Positions 48,253 through 57,373 are shown, numbered from the stretch's first letter. The stretch: 64,000 bases of DNA from Amycolatopsis nigrescens CSC17Ta-90 (GCF_000384315.1 NZ_ARVW01000001.1:8849001-8913000); one strand, 5' to 3'. Translations and numbers: made by a program. Notes: generated by a model from the letters alone, not told the origin.

Positions 48253-48531
48253 ATGAACACGAACACCATCGGCAAGGCCACCCCGACCGTGAGCTACCGC
48301 GGGCTCGCCATGCTCCGCGCCGTCGGCGCCGGCCGCGCCCAGGTCTCCTGCAGCAGCGAGCCGGACCTGTTCATCGACGGGGTGTCCTGCTGCGACCAGT
48401 TCACCGCGCACACCCTCGCGCACCAGGGCCTGCTCCGGCCGAAACGGCCCGGCGCGCTGGGGCAGCGCGTGCCGGCCGCGCTCACCTCCGCCGGCCTCGC
48501 GATCATCACCGCGCAGCCCGTCGCCGCCTGA
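48253..48531 (+). CDS. Conserved small hypothetical protein (winged-helix-like)
   Basis: 92 residues from ATG 48253 (GGAAGGA upstream). Contains RGLAMLRAVGAGRAQVSCSSEPDLFIDGVSCCDQF followed by GLLRP and ALTSAGLAII, the pattern of a short actinomycete protein with a helix-turn-wing-like alternation and three Cys. No assigned function. Stands alone before the His-rich membrane protein operon. Confidence 0.75.
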   Translation: MNTNTIGKATPTVSYRGLAMLRAVGAGRAQVSCSSEPDLFIDGVSCCDQFTAHTLAHQGLLRPKRPGALGQRVPAALTSAGLAIITAQPVAA

Positions 48532-48658
48532 CAGGCCCCGGAAAGATATCGCCTCCGGCCCGAAAAGTCCGCAAGAGGAAATAAGAAGGCCAACTAAAGC
48601 GCGTCATACTGAGAATGGAGTTCTCCCCTGGCGAAATGATCAAGCGAAGGAGCCCGGC

Positions 48659-49243
48659 ATGACGGCCGTCGAATCCGCCCGCCGAACCAAATGGCTCACC
48701 GCACTGAACGAGAAGTACCACCATCTGGCGCTGGCCCTGTTCATGTTCGTCGTGCTAGCGCACTGGTCCGAGCATATCGTGCAAGCTGTGCAGATCTACG
48801 CCTTCGGCTGGAAAATCCCCGACGCCCGCGGCGTGCTCGGCATTCCTTTTCCCTGGCTGGTCACCTCGGAATGGATGCATTACGGCTACGCGCTCATCAT
48901 GCTCATCGCGCTGTGGGCACTGCGCCGCGGTTTCGCCGGCCGTTCGCGGCAATGGTGGAACCTGGCCTTCGGCATCCAGTTCTGGCACCACATCGAGCAC
49001 CTGCTGTTGCTGCTGCAAGCGCAGACCGGCTGGCGCCTCGACGGCGGACCGGTACCGACCAGCATCATCCAGCTGTTCATTCCCCGGGTCGAGCTGCACC
49101 TGTTCTACAACACCATCGTCACCATCCCGATGATCGTGGCGATGATCCTGCACCGCCGCGCCTCGGCCGCCGAGCGCGCGCGGACCGGCTGCCACTGCGG
49201 GCTTCCCCGCGAGCGCGAACGCACGCCGGCGGCCACCGGATGA
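48659..49243 (+). CDS. His-rich four-helix membrane protein coupled to CopC-CopD
   Basis: 194 residues, ATG preceded by GAAGGAG. Four membrane segments, each bearing histidines: VVLAHWSEHIVQ (first), SEWMHYGYAL (second), FWHHIEHLLLLL (third) and VELHLFYNTI (fourth). The HxxEH and HHxxH arrangements inside helices suggest an intramembrane metal site. A C-terminal tail has CHCG. The stop overlaps the start of the CopC-CopD gene (ATGA), so a role in copper uptake or in assembling a copper or di-iron centre is inferred. No named family is recognised. Confidence 0.75.
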   Translation: MTAVESARRTKWLTALNEKYHHLALALFMFVVLAHWSEHIVQAVQIYAFGWKIPDARGVLGIPFPWLVTSEWMHYGYALIMLIALWALRRGFAGRSRQWWNLAFGIQFWHHIEHLLLLLQAQTGWRLDGGPVPTSIIQLFIPRVELHLFYNTIVTIPMIVAMILHRRASAAERARTGCHCGLPRERERTPAATG

Positions 49244-50619
49244 CAAACCGGATGACGACCGGTCCGGCTCGCCGCGCACTGGCACTGCTGCTGTTCCTGA
49301 CGGGCTGGCTAGGACTCGGGGTGCTGGCCGCGGCGCCCGCCTCCGCGCACGTCAGGATCGTCTCCACCGCCCCCGGCGAAGGCGCCAGGCTGAGCAGCGC
49401 GCCGGCCCAGGTCTCCGTGCTGCTGTCCGAAAGCGTCGGCATCCAGCAGGACTCGCTGCGGGTGCTGGACGAACGCGGCGGGCGGGCCGACACCGGGCCG
49501 GTGTTCCAGCCCGGCGAGGTGGCCGAAGAGCTGGCCGTCCGGCTGCGGCCCGGCCTCCCCGACGGCAGTTTCCGGGTGGAGTACGCGTTCCTGTCCACCG
49601 ACTCCCATCCGGTGCGGGGCACCTTCGTCTTCGTCATCGGCGACGGTCCGCTGGTCACCGACAGCGGCACGGTTTCCACCACCACCGCCACGGACGCGAC
49701 GGTGGACGTCATCTCCACCGGGGCACGCTGGGCCGCCTTCGCCGGTGTGGTGCTGCTCGGCGGGCTGGTGTTCGTGCCGGCCTGCCGCCCAGCCGGGCGC
49801 GCGGACCCGGTCGTGCGCAAGCTGGTGCGCTGCGGCTGCGCGGTCTCCGGGCTGGCCGCGGTGGCCGCGTTCCTGATCCAGGGGCCCTATGTGGCCGGAC
49901 GCGGAGTGTCTTCGCTCTTCTCCGCAGACCTGCTGGCGACCACGTTGAGCGTCTCCTACGGCAAGCTGCTCCTGCTGCGCCTCGGCGCGGTCGCGGTGCT
50001 GGCGGTACTGGCCGGCCGGTTGCTCGGGCCGGGCCCGCCGCTTTCGGCCCGGCTGAACGCCCGGTACGAAAACCTCGCCATGGTCGCCGGTTTCGTGGTG
50101 CTGCTCAGTTTCTCCGCGTCGGGTCACGCGGCCGCCGATCCGGTGCCGTACTTCACGATCACCGCCGATCTCGCGCACCTCGGCGCGATCGCGGTCTGGT
50201 CGGGCGGGCTCGTCCAGCTGGCGGTGGCCTTGCGCCGGGAGAGCCCCGGCGAGGACCTGGCGGCGGTGGCGGCCCGTTTCTCCCGCATTGCCGCGGTTTC
50301 GGTCGCCGTCGTGGTGCTCAGTGGCGCCTTTCTCGGCCTGCGGCACCTTCCGTCCCTTTCCGCGCTCTGGTCCTCCGGCTACGGCCTCGTCCTGCTGGCC
50401 AAACTGGCTGCCTTCGGGTTGCTGCTGATGGTGGCGAACCTGAGCCGAATGGCCGTGCGAAGAATGGCCATCCGGCGGGAGACCACCGGAACCGCCGGAA
50501 TCGCTGTGCTCACCACGAACCTGACGCGGCTGCGGTTGACGGTGGGTACCGAGGTGGCGATCGCGGTCGTGCTACTCGGACTCGCCGCCAGGCTCTCCAC
50601 ACTTTCCCCGGACGCCTGA
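49240..50619 (+). CDS. CopC-CopD fusion copper transport protein
   Basis: 459 residues from ATG 49240, which overlaps the upstream stop. Signal peptide ends in ASA, leaving mature HVRIVSTAPGEGARL with the N-terminal Cu-binding His; STDSHPVRGTFVF provides the second CopC ligand region. From about residue 150 an eight-segment CopD membrane domain follows (SASGHAAAD, ADLAHLGAIAVWSGGLVQL). CopCD proteins bind copper outside and bring it into the cell. Confidence 0.93.
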   Translation: MTNRMTTGPARRALALLLFLTGWLGLGVLAAAPASAHVRIVSTAPGEGARLSSAPAQVSVLLSESVGIQQDSLRVLDERGGRADTGPVFQPGEVAEELAVRLRPGLPDGSFRVEYAFLSTDSHPVRGTFVFVIGDGPLVTDSGTVSTTTATDATVDVISTGARWAAFAGVVLLGGLVFVPACRPAGRADPVVRKLVRCGCAVSGLAAVAAFLIQGPYVAGRGVSSLFSADLLATTLSVSYGKLLLLRLGAVAVLAVLAGRLLGPGPPLSARLNARYENLAMVAGFVVLLSFSASGHAAADPVPYFTITADLAHLGAIAVWSGGLVQLAVALRRESPGEDLAAVAARFSRIAAVSVAVVVLSGAFLGLRHLPSLSALWSSGYGLVLLAKLAAFGLLLMVANLSRMAVRRMAIRRETTGTAGIAVLTTNLTRLRLTVGTEVAIAVVLLGLAARLSTLSPDA

Positions 50620-50793
50620 GTTCGCCACCCGGATGCCGGATAACGCCACTGTTGGTGACCGACCAACGCGGCGGTCCGGCCTACCCGGTGCGCTCAAATA
50701 GCCGCTACCGGTGACCGAAGCGCTGCCGTAGCGTCCGTTCCCAGGTGTACACCGTCGTTTCCGGCCCTTCTCCCCCTGCTTTGGAGGCCGATC

Positions 50794-51888
50794 GTGAGTC
50801 GACGTTCCCTTCACGCCATCCTTGCCCTGGCCGGCGCCGCCGTTACCGCGGCCGCGCTGGCTACCCCCGCCTCGGCCACCGTGCCGTCCTTACTGGACGC
50901 CTCGGCCGACCCGGCCGCGCTCGCCGGCGCCCAGCAGTCGCTCAGCCGGCAACTCGGTGCCGAGTTCGCGAACACCTGGCTGGACGCCTCGACCGGCAAG
51001 CTCGTCGCCGGCGTCACGGATGCCTCGCGCACGTCGCAGGTCCGTGCCGCGGGCGCGATCGCGAAGGTGGTGCGCCACAGCGCCACCGAACTGAACGACG
51101 TCAAGTCTACTTTGGACCATCGAGCCGGAAGTGCGCCCGACTCGGTCACCGGCTGGTATGTGGACGTGGCAACCAACGAAGTCGTGGTGTCCGTGCTGAA
51201 CCGGGACGCGGCCGGCCTGGCGTGGGCCGCGGACGCCGGCACGGAGGCGTTGCGCGTCGAACAGGCCACCGAACGGCCACGGCCGATGTGGAACATCATC
51301 GGCGGCCAGGCGATCAACTTCAGCTCCGGCCGCTGCTCGGTGGGCTTCAACGCGCGCAACTCCTCCGGCACCCGGTACGTGATCACCGCGGGGCACTGCA
51401 CCGACCTCGGCGGCACCGTGTCCGGCCCCGGCGGCACCATCGGCCCGGTCGCCGGTTCTTCCTTCCCCAGCAACGATTACGGCATCATCCGGGTGAGCAG
51501 CAGCTCGGCCGTGTCGACCGCGCTGGTGGACCGCTACAACGCCGGTTCGGACGTCACGGTGGCGGGCTCGACGGTGACCCAGGTCGGCGGCCGGATCTGC
51601 CGTTCGGGTTCCACCACCGGCTGGCGCTGCGGCACCGTCGGCGCGTTCAACCAGACCGTGAACTACGGCGGTGGCGACATCGTCTACGGCCTCACCAGGA
51701 CCAGCGCCTGCGCCGAGCCGGGCGACTCCGGCGGCTCGTTCGTCAGCGACCCCGGATCCGGCACCCGCGTGCAGGCCCAGGGCATGACCTCGGGTGGCTC
51801 CGGTAACTGCTCATCGGGTGGCACGACCTACTTCCAGCCCGTCAACGAAGTGCTTTCGAACTACAGCTTGACCCTGTACACCGGCTGA
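50794..51888 (+). CDS. Secreted S1-family serine protease (streptogrisin/alpha-lytic type)
   Basis: 364 residues, GTG start with GGAGG six bases upstream. Signal peptide (1-28), then a propeptide of about 145 residues (alpha-lytic-protease prodomain type), then the mature chymotrypsin-fold domain from about 175. The catalytic triad is H201 (ITAGHC), D228 (NDYG) and S312 (GDSGGS); three Cys pairs are visible. It is secreted as a self-processing proenzyme. A stem followed by T-residues closes the gene. Confidence 0.95.
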   Translation: MSRRSLHAILALAGAAVTAAALATPASATVPSLLDASADPAALAGAQQSLSRQLGAEFANTWLDASTGKLVAGVTDASRTSQVRAAGAIAKVVRHSATELNDVKSTLDHRAGSAPDSVTGWYVDVATNEVVVSVLNRDAAGLAWAADAGTEALRVEQATERPRPMWNIIGGQAINFSSGRCSVGFNARNSSGTRYVITAGHCTDLGGTVSGPGGTIGPVAGSSFPSNDYGIIRVSSSSAVSTALVDRYNAGSDVTVAGSTVTQVGGRICRSGSTTGWRCGTVGAFNQTVNYGGGDIVYGLTRTSACAEPGDSGGSFVSDPGSGTRVQAQGMTSGGSGNCSSGGTTYFQPVNEVLSNYSLTLYTG

Positions 51889-51906
51889 TCCATCAGCGGT
51901 ACGGTG

Positions 51907-51943
51907 CGCCCGCCCGGTCTTGGCACCGGGCGGGCGTTCTGTT
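51907..51943 (+). terminator. Intrinsic terminator of the S1 protease gene
   Basis: CGCCCGCCCGGT (51907-51918) and ACCGGGCGGGCG (51925-51936) form a perfect 12-base stem with a 6-base loop, followed by TTCTGTT. Confidence 0.88.
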
Positions 51944-51950
51944 TCATACC

Positions 51951-52006
51951 GGCAAATAGCCGGCTTTTTGCCCTTTGGCCAAAGGGCAAAAAGCCGGCTA
52001 TTTGCC
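51951..52006. repeat. Recurring palindromic element, copies C and D forming a 56-base perfect palindrome
   Basis: Copy C (51951-51973, GGCAAATAGCC-GGCTTTTTGCCC) and copy D (51984-52006, its exact reverse complement) are joined by TTTGGCCAAA, itself a palindrome, giving 28-base arms without spacer. It sits between two converging genes, and copy D contains the TAG stop of the phosphatase gene. A bidirectional terminator role is likely. Confidence 0.85.
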
Positions 52007-52453
52007 TGGGGTGGAGGCTGGGAAGCGGGCGATCCAGCGGTGCTGCCACGGCATTTCGACCGCCCGGCGGTGGTAGTTCGCCCGTGTCCAGGTGACCGCG
52101 TCGGCCTTCGGCACCCCGGCGAGCACGGCGAGGCAGGCGATCACCGTGCCGGTCCGGCCGACGCCCCCGCCGCAGGCGACCTCGACCAGCCGGCCGGCGC
52201 GAGCCCGCTCGTGCAGCGCGCGGATCTGCGCGATGGCACCAGCCCGGTCGCGCGGCAGCAGGAAGTCCGGCCAGTCGATCCAGTCGTGGGGCCAGCTCAG
52301 CTCGTGGTCGTGCCGCTGCCGCAGCCGCGCACCGCCAAGGTAGAGGCCGTAGTCGGGCACGATGCCCGCCGGCGCCGGGTCGCGCAGGCCGCGACCGCGC
52401 ACCCAGGACTCGTCGGGCAGCTTGGTCGCTCCGGTGAGGGTCGAGTTGGTCAT
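51998..52453 (-). CDS. Protein tyrosine/dual-specificity phosphatase-like protein
   Basis: 151 residues from ATG 52453. The active-site loop VEVACGGGVGRTGTV keeps the C-x5-R-T signature. A conserved Asp upstream (HDWIDWPDF) may be the general acid. Its stop codon lies inside copy D of the palindromic element. Substrate unknown; it may act on protein, lipid or inositol phosphates. Confidence 0.85.
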   Translation of the reverse strand: MTNSTLTGATKLPDESWVRGRGLRDPAPAGIVPDYGLYLGGARLRQRHDHELSWPHDWIDWPDFLLPRDRAGAIAQIRALHERARAGRLVEVACGGGVGRTGTVIACLAVLAGVPKADAVTWTRANYHRRAVEMPWQHRWIARFPASTPGK

Positions 52454-52512
52454 ACCCCATCCTGCCGTGGACACGGCCTGAAGCGCTCCCTTGTGGGACC
52501 GCTCGCCCACAC

Positions 52513-52525
52513 GTAGCATGCTACT
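52513..52525. promoter_or_regulatory. GTAGCATGCTAC palindrome before the MFS importer
   Basis: A perfect 12-base palindrome 82 bases upstream of the transporter start. The core GCATGCTACT recurs at 54806-54815 before the decarboxylase operon, each followed within eight bases by CTGGTA. Probable shared site of the GntR regulator encoded between them. Confidence 0.6.
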
Positions 52526-52606
52526 CCATCCTACTGGTACTTCACTTGCAGACAGTGGCGTATCAAGAGCTTCTCTCCGCCGGTCATCGTCGACAGGAGG
52601 TCCAAA

Positions 52607-53962
52607 ATGGCGCGTGTGATCAGCGACGGCTCACTGCGGGCGAGCACCATGCGCAGGGTGACCCGCAGGGTCGTCCCGCTGCTGATGCTCGGCTACATCG
52701 TGAGCTACATCGACCGGATCAACATCAGCTTCGCCAAGTTCGGTCTCGAAGAGACCTTCGGGATGTCCGCGACCCAGTACGGGTTCGCGGCCGGCATCTT
52801 CTTCGTGGGTTACGTGCTCGCCGAGGTACCCAGCAACATGATCATGGCCAAGGTCGGTGCCCGGATCTGGCTCAGCCGGATCATGGTGACCTGGGGCGTC
52901 ATCGCCGCGCTGCTCGCCTTCGCGCCGAACGTGGAAATGGTCTACGTGCTGCGCTTTCTGCTCGGCATCGCGGAAGCCGGCTTCTTCCCCGGCATCCTGG
53001 TCTACCTGACGCACTGGTTCCCCAACTCCGAGCGCACCAAGGTGATCTCGACCGTCATGGTCGCCATCCCGCTGGCCGGGGTGATCGGCGGCCCGCTCAA
53101 CGGCTGGATCCTGTCCGCCTTCGACGACGTGGCCGGCCTGGACGGCTGGCGCTGGATCTTCCTGGTCGGCGGTATCCCCGCGGTCGTGCTGGGCGTGGTG
53201 TTCTTCCTGACCGTCACCGAACGCCCCGCGGACGCCCGCTGGCTCGGCGAGGCACAACGCGAATGGCTGATCACCACCCTGGCCACCGAGGAGGCCGAGC
53301 GCACCGCCACCGCACCCGCCGGGCACCGCGCGGTGTTCCGCAACAAGAAGGTGCTCGCGCTCACCGCGGTCTACTTCCTGCTGCAGTGCGGCGCCTACCC
53401 GCTCATCTACTGGATGCCCTCGGTGATCAAGGACGTGGGCGCCACCCTGAACAGCGTGCAGGTTGGCTGGCTGTCCGCGGTGCCGTTCCTGATGGCCGCG
53501 ATCTGCATGTACCTCGCCGGCCGCCTGGTGCGGGACGAACGTTCCTCGAAGCCGGTGCTGATCGCGCTCGGCGTCTCAGTGGTGGCCTTCGCGGTGACCG
53601 CGGTCGGCCTCGGCACCCCGGCGCTGGCGTTCTTCGCGATCACGGTCGCGACCATGGCCGCGCAGACGGCCAAGCCGTTGTTCTGGTCCCTGCCAACGGC
53701 TTTCCTGGCCGGGGTCGGTGCCGCGAGCGGCATCGCGCTGATCAACTCGCTCGGCAACGCGGCGGGTTTCATCAGCCCGTTCGCGGTGGGCTGGATCCAG
53801 GACATCTCCGGTGGCAACGCGGGCCTGTCGATGACCGTGATGATACTGGCCAACATACTGGCCATGGCCGTGATCGGCGGCCTGTGGCTGTCCGCCCGGC
53901 GCAGGCGAACAGCACTGGAGCCCGCGATCCCCGATGCGCCTGACCGGCCGTCGGGACGGTAG
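52607..53962 (+). CDS. MFS transporter of the anion:cation symporter (ACS) family
   Basis: 451 residues; ATG preceded by CAGGAGG. Twelve membrane segments; YIVSYIDRINISFAKFG, EVPSNMIMAKVGARIWLSRIMV and GIAEAGFFPGILVYLTHWFPNSER are hallmarks of the ACS group, which imports organic acids such as galactonate, glucarate, tartrate or phthalate with protons. It is the likely uptake system for the acid broken down by the operon at 54.9-58.5 kb. Confidence 0.93.
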   Translation: MARVISDGSLRASTMRRVTRRVVPLLMLGYIVSYIDRINISFAKFGLEETFGMSATQYGFAAGIFFVGYVLAEVPSNMIMAKVGARIWLSRIMVTWGVIAALLAFAPNVEMVYVLRFLLGIAEAGFFPGILVYLTHWFPNSERTKVISTVMVAIPLAGVIGGPLNGWILSAFDDVAGLDGWRWIFLVGGIPAVVLGVVFFLTVTERPADARWLGEAQREWLITTLATEEAERTATAPAGHRAVFRNKKVLALTAVYFLLQCGAYPLIYWMPSVIKDVGATLNSVQVGWLSAVPFLMAAICMYLAGRLVRDERSSKPVLIALGVSVVAFAVTAVGLGTPALAFFAITVATMAAQTAKPLFWSLPTAFLAGVGAASGIALINSLGNAAGFISPFAVGWIQDISGGNAGLSMTVMILANILAMAVIGGLWLSARRRRTALEPAIPDAPDRPSGR

Positions 53963-54041
53963 CGGCTATGCTGGGCAGCCCCGGCCGGGCCGAGCGGGCC
54001 GGGGCAGCCAGGTTCTCGTTCGGCTGGGCACGGGGAGCCAC

Positions 54042-54761
54042 TTGTCAGAAGCGCCGGTCGACAGCAAGTCCGAGCAGATCGCCGCCGAGATCCGCGACGC
54101 GATCAGGGTCGGCCAGCTCCAGCGCGGGGTGCTCTACTCCTCGCGTGAGCTGGGCGAGCGCTTCGGCGCCTCGCGTACCCCGGTGCGCGAGGCACTGCTC
54201 AAGCTGGCCGACCTCGGCCTGGTCAAGATCGAGCGCAACCGGGGCGCCAGGGTGCTCGGGCCGGACGGCCGCGGCATCGTCGAGCTGTGCAGCCTGCGGG
54301 TGCTGCTCGAACCGCCCGCCGCCCGCAGTGCCGCCGCGGTGATGACCGGCCGCGACGAAGAGGCGCTGGCCGCCGAGTTCAAGATCATGGAGAAGCTCGC
54401 GGACGGCAGCCCCGAGTACTTCGCCGCGGACGAGCGGCTGCACGACCTGATCCTGCGTGCGAGCGGGAACCTGCGGCTGGCGAAGTTCGTCGGCGAGCTG
54501 CGGCAGACCCTGGCACTGGACGGCCGGTTCAGCGTGCCGAAGTACCAGTCGGTGGAGACCGCGCTCAAGGACCACTGGGACATCATCGAGGCGCTGCGCA
54601 AGCGCGACGGCGAGGCCGCCGAACGGGCCATGCGCAAGCACATCGTGCGTTCCGCCGACCTGTTGGTGGCGCACAGCGGCGAGGACAACCGCGGGCTGGT
54701 CGCGGAATGGCGGCGCTGGGTCGAGATCGCCGTGCCCGCCGGCGAGCGGATCGTCCACTAA
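54042..54761 (+). CDS. GntR-family regulator with FCD effector domain
   Basis: 239 residues from TTG 54042, chosen because GGGGAG lies four bases before it. N-terminal winged HTH (QIAAEIRDAIRVGQLQRG, LGERFGASRTPVREALLKLADLGLV) and an all-helical FCD domain with metal-binding pattern D-x3-H (ADERLHDLIL) and two later His (KDHWDIIEAL, MRKHIVRSADLL). FCD regulators sense carboxylic acids through a metal. It sits between the importer and the catabolic operon and is the obvious candidate to bind GCATGCTACT. Confidence 0.93.
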   Translation: MSEAPVDSKSEQIAAEIRDAIRVGQLQRGVLYSSRELGERFGASRTPVREALLKLADLGLVKIERNRGARVLGPDGRGIVELCSLRVLLEPPAARSAAAVMTGRDEEALAAEFKIMEKLADGSPEYFAADERLHDLILRASGNLRLAKFVGELRQTLALDGRFSVPKYQSVETALKDHWDIIEALRKRDGEAAERAMRKHIVRSADLLVAHSGEDNRGLVAEWRRWVEIAVPAGERIVH

Positions 54762-54802
54762 GCACCTCGCCCGTCCCTTCACCGGCCGAACCTTGTCCGA
54801 CA

Positions 54803-54815
54803 GTTGCATGCTACT
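54803..54815. promoter_or_regulatory. GTTGCATGCTACT site before the decarboxylase operon
   Basis: Matches 11 of 12 bases of the palindrome at 52513-52524; 61 bases upstream of the TTG start. Followed by CTGGTAGTAC. Confidence 0.58.
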
Positions 54816-54875
54816 TGGCTCTGGTAGTACGTTACTGGCGTATTGCCCTCGGCGGTCTGCTGAAAGGATTCCCCT

Positions 54876-55418
54876 TTGACTTCCCCCTCCTACGCGGCCT
54901 CGGTCGCCCGAGGTCTCTGGGCTTCGGGCGCCGACCTGGTCGGCTACATCCCGTCGGTCAGCGTCGCACCGGTGATCACCGCGCTGGTCGAGTCCGACGG
55001 CGGCGAAGACGGTGTGTCCGGCCGGGTGTTCCCGCTCTCCCGCGAAGAAGAGGCGATGGGTGTGCTCGGCGCCCTGCCGCTCGCCGGCAAGTTCGGCGCG
55101 ATCGTGATGCAGGACAACGGTTTCGGCAACGCGCTCACCGCGCTGACCACGTTCAACCTCGCCTACCACCTGCCGCTGCTGATCGTGGCGAACACCCGCG
55201 GCGGCCTCGGTGAGTACAACTCGATGATCCATTCGCTGTGCCAGCACGTGCCCGGCCTGCTGGACCGGGTCGGCCTGCGGGTCTTCGAACTCGACCGCCG
55301 CAGCGACCCCGCCGACTGGGAGGCGGTGGTCGCCGAGGCCGGCACGCACGCCCGGATGACCTTCCGCCCGGTCGTCGTGCTGACACATTTCTGGGCCACC
55401 GACGGAAAGGGAGCGTGA
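54876..55418 (+). CDS. ThDP-dependent 2-oxoacid decarboxylase, alpha (N-terminal) subunit
   Basis: 180 residues, TTG start with GAAAGGA upstream. Matches the ComD-like Pyr domain of sulfopyruvate or phosphonopyruvate decarboxylases: the ThDP-activating Glu in LSREEEAMGVLGAL, then MQDNGFGNALTALTTFNLAYHLPLL and ANTRGGLGEYNSM. It would pair with the next gene to form the active enzyme, converting a 2-oxoacid into an aldehyde. Separation into two short subunits is typical of this branch. Confidence 0.85.
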   Translation: MTSPSYAASVARGLWASGADLVGYIPSVSVAPVITALVESDGGEDGVSGRVFPLSREEEAMGVLGALPLAGKFGAIVMQDNGFGNALTALTTFNLAYHLPLLIVANTRGGLGEYNSMIHSLCQHVPGLLDRVGLRVFELDRRSDPADWEAVVAEAGTHARMTFRPVVVLTHFWATDGKGA

Positions 55419-55421
55419 GGC

Positions 55422-56006
55422 GTGCAGCGGATCGAAGCACTGGAGGTCCTGGCCGAAGCCACCGAAGGGCTGCCCGTGGTGGCGACCTGCGCATCGACCA
55501 GCCGCGAGCTCGCCGCGGTCGCCGACCGGCCGAATCACCTGTACCTGCTGGACTCGATGGGGCTCGCCGGTTCCGTGGCCACCGGTCTCGCGCTGGCCGT
55601 CGCCGGTACCCCGGTCGAGCGGGTGGTGGCCATCGAGGGTGACGGCTCACTGCTGATGAACCCGAACGTGCTGCCCACCGGCGGCTATCTGCGGCCGGCG
55701 AACCTGCTGCTGGTCCTGCTCGACAACGGGGTCTACGGCGCCACGGCGAACCTGCCGACCTACGCCGGCCGGGTCGACCTCGGCGCGCTCGCCGACGCTG
55801 CGGGCTGGACGGTGCACCGCGCGGGTGATGCCGACGGGCTGCGCGTCGAGCTCGGCAAGGCGCTCACCGCGGACGGGCCGGTTTTCCTGCATGTGCGGGT
55901 CGAAGTGGGCAACGCGCCCGACATCCCCAAGCTGCTGGAAAACCCGGTGGTGCTCGGCCGCCGGTTCCAGGACTGGCTGACCGCGACGGCCGGGGGTACC
56001 CGATGA
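55422..56006 (+). CDS. ThDP-dependent 2-oxoacid decarboxylase, beta (PP-domain) subunit
   Basis: 194 residues, GTG start three bases after the alpha subunit. It contains the ThDP/Mg motif GDGSLLMNPNVLPTGGYL...N with LVLLDNGVYGATAN, and LYLLDSMGLAGSVATGLALA, as in ComE-like subunits. Its stop overlaps the aldehyde dehydrogenase start (ATGA), which links decarboxylation with oxidation of the resulting aldehyde. Confidence 0.87.
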   Translation: MQRIEALEVLAEATEGLPVVATCASTSRELAAVADRPNHLYLLDSMGLAGSVATGLALAVAGTPVERVVAIEGDGSLLMNPNVLPTGGYLRPANLLLVLLDNGVYGATANLPTYAGRVDLGALADAAGWTVHRAGDADGLRVELGKALTADGPVFLHVRVEVGNAPDIPKLLENPVVLGRRFQDWLTATAGGTR

Positions 56007-57373
56007 GCGCACCGTCCACTGTGGCCAAGGTCCGCACGGTCAATCCGGTGCACGGCGAGGAGATCGCGACCTACCCGGTCACCTCCGAACGCGCGCTCAC
56101 CGCGTTGCTCGATGCCGCCGCGGTCCGCCGTACCGAGTCTCCCGGCGAGCGGGCCGCCCTGCTGCGGACGATGGCCGCGCGGCTGCGGGCCGGTTCACCG
56201 GAGTTCGCGTTCCTGATCACCACCGAGATGGGCAAACCGCTCGGCCAGGCCGCCGCCGAGATCGAGAAGAGCGCCGCGGCCTGCGAGTACTACGCCGAGC
56301 ACGTCGAGCGGCTCGTCGCGCCCCGGCCGGTGGACGTGGCACCGGACTCCGGGTTCGTCCGGCCGCTGCCGCTCGGCGCGCTGCTGGCGATCATGCCGTG
56401 GAACTACCCGTTCTGGCAGGTGTTCCGCGCGATGATCCCGGCCGTCGCGATCGGCAACACGGTCGTGCTCAAGCACGCGGACAACGTCACCGGCAGCGCG
56501 TACGCGGTGCAGGCGCTCTTCGACGAGGTCTTCGGGCCCGGCGTGCTCAGCACCGTGGTGCTGCCGCCGCACCGGATCGGGAAGCTCATCGAAGACCCTC
56601 GGATCGCCGGGGTCGCCTTCACCGGCAGCAACCGGGTTGGCGCGATCGTCGGCGCCCGTGCCGGTGCGGTGGTCAAGAAGACAGTGCTCGAACTGGGCGG
56701 CTCGGACCCGTTCGTGGTGCTCGCCGACGCCGACGTCGGCGCGGCCGCCCGCGCGGCGGTCCGGTCCCGGTTCCTCAACGCCGGGCAGAGCTGCATCGCC
56801 GCGAAACGGCTGATCGTGGCGCAGCTGGTGCGGGACGAGTTCGTCGACGCCGCGCTGGCCGAGCTCGACGCGCTGGTGGTCGGCGACCCGCTCTCCCCCG
56901 GTACCGACCTCGGCCCGATGGCGCGCGTCGACCTGCGCGACGAACTGCGCCGCCAACTCGGCGCCGGCCTCAGCAGCGGGGCGCGGTTGCTCGGCGGCGG
57001 CGAGCCCGACCAGGGGCCCGGCGCCTGGTTCACCCCGACGCTGGTGGAGGTGCCCGACACCGGTAACCCCCTGTTCCAGGACGAGACCTTCGGCCCGCTC
57101 GGCGCGCTGCTCGCGGTACCGGCCGAGGCCGACGCGATCGCCGCGGCCAACGCGTCCCGGTACGGGCTGAGCTGCTCGATCTGGAGCCGCGATGTCGAAC
57201 GAGCGCAGGCGCTCACCGCGAAGATCGACGCCGGATCCGTGTTCGTCAACCGGATCTCCGAGTCCGATCCGCGCATTCCGGTCGGTGGCGTCAAAGCCAG
57301 CGGCCACGGCCGGGAGCTCGGCACCCATGGCGCGCTCGAGTTCGCCAACCTCCAGTCGGTCCGCACCGCCTGA
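56003..57373 (+). CDS. NAD(P)-dependent aldehyde dehydrogenase (succinate-semialdehyde dehydrogenase type)
   Basis: 456 residues, the length of Sad/YneI-type enzymes. Catalytic Cys in FLNAGQSCIAAKR, general base Glu in LELGGSDPF, and IMPWNYPFWQVFRAMIPAVAIGNTVVLKHA for cofactor binding. It oxidises the aldehyde produced by the ThDP decarboxylase encoded just upstream. Substrate chain length is not certain. Confidence 0.93.
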   Translation: MSAPSTVAKVRTVNPVHGEEIATYPVTSERALTALLDAAAVRRTESPGERAALLRTMAARLRAGSPEFAFLITTEMGKPLGQAAAEIEKSAAACEYYAEHVERLVAPRPVDVAPDSGFVRPLPLGALLAIMPWNYPFWQVFRAMIPAVAIGNTVVLKHADNVTGSAYAVQALFDEVFGPGVLSTVVLPPHRIGKLIEDPRIAGVAFTGSNRVGAIVGARAGAVVKKTVLELGGSDPFVVLADADVGAAARAAVRSRFLNAGQSCIAAKRLIVAQLVRDEFVDAALAELDALVVGDPLSPGTDLGPMARVDLRDELRRQLGAGLSSGARLLGGGEPDQGPGAWFTPTLVEVPDTGNPLFQDETFGPLGALLAVPAEADAIAAANASRYGLSCSIWSRDVERAQALTAKIDAGSVFVNRISESDPRIPVGGVKASGHGRELGTHGALEFANLQSVRTA

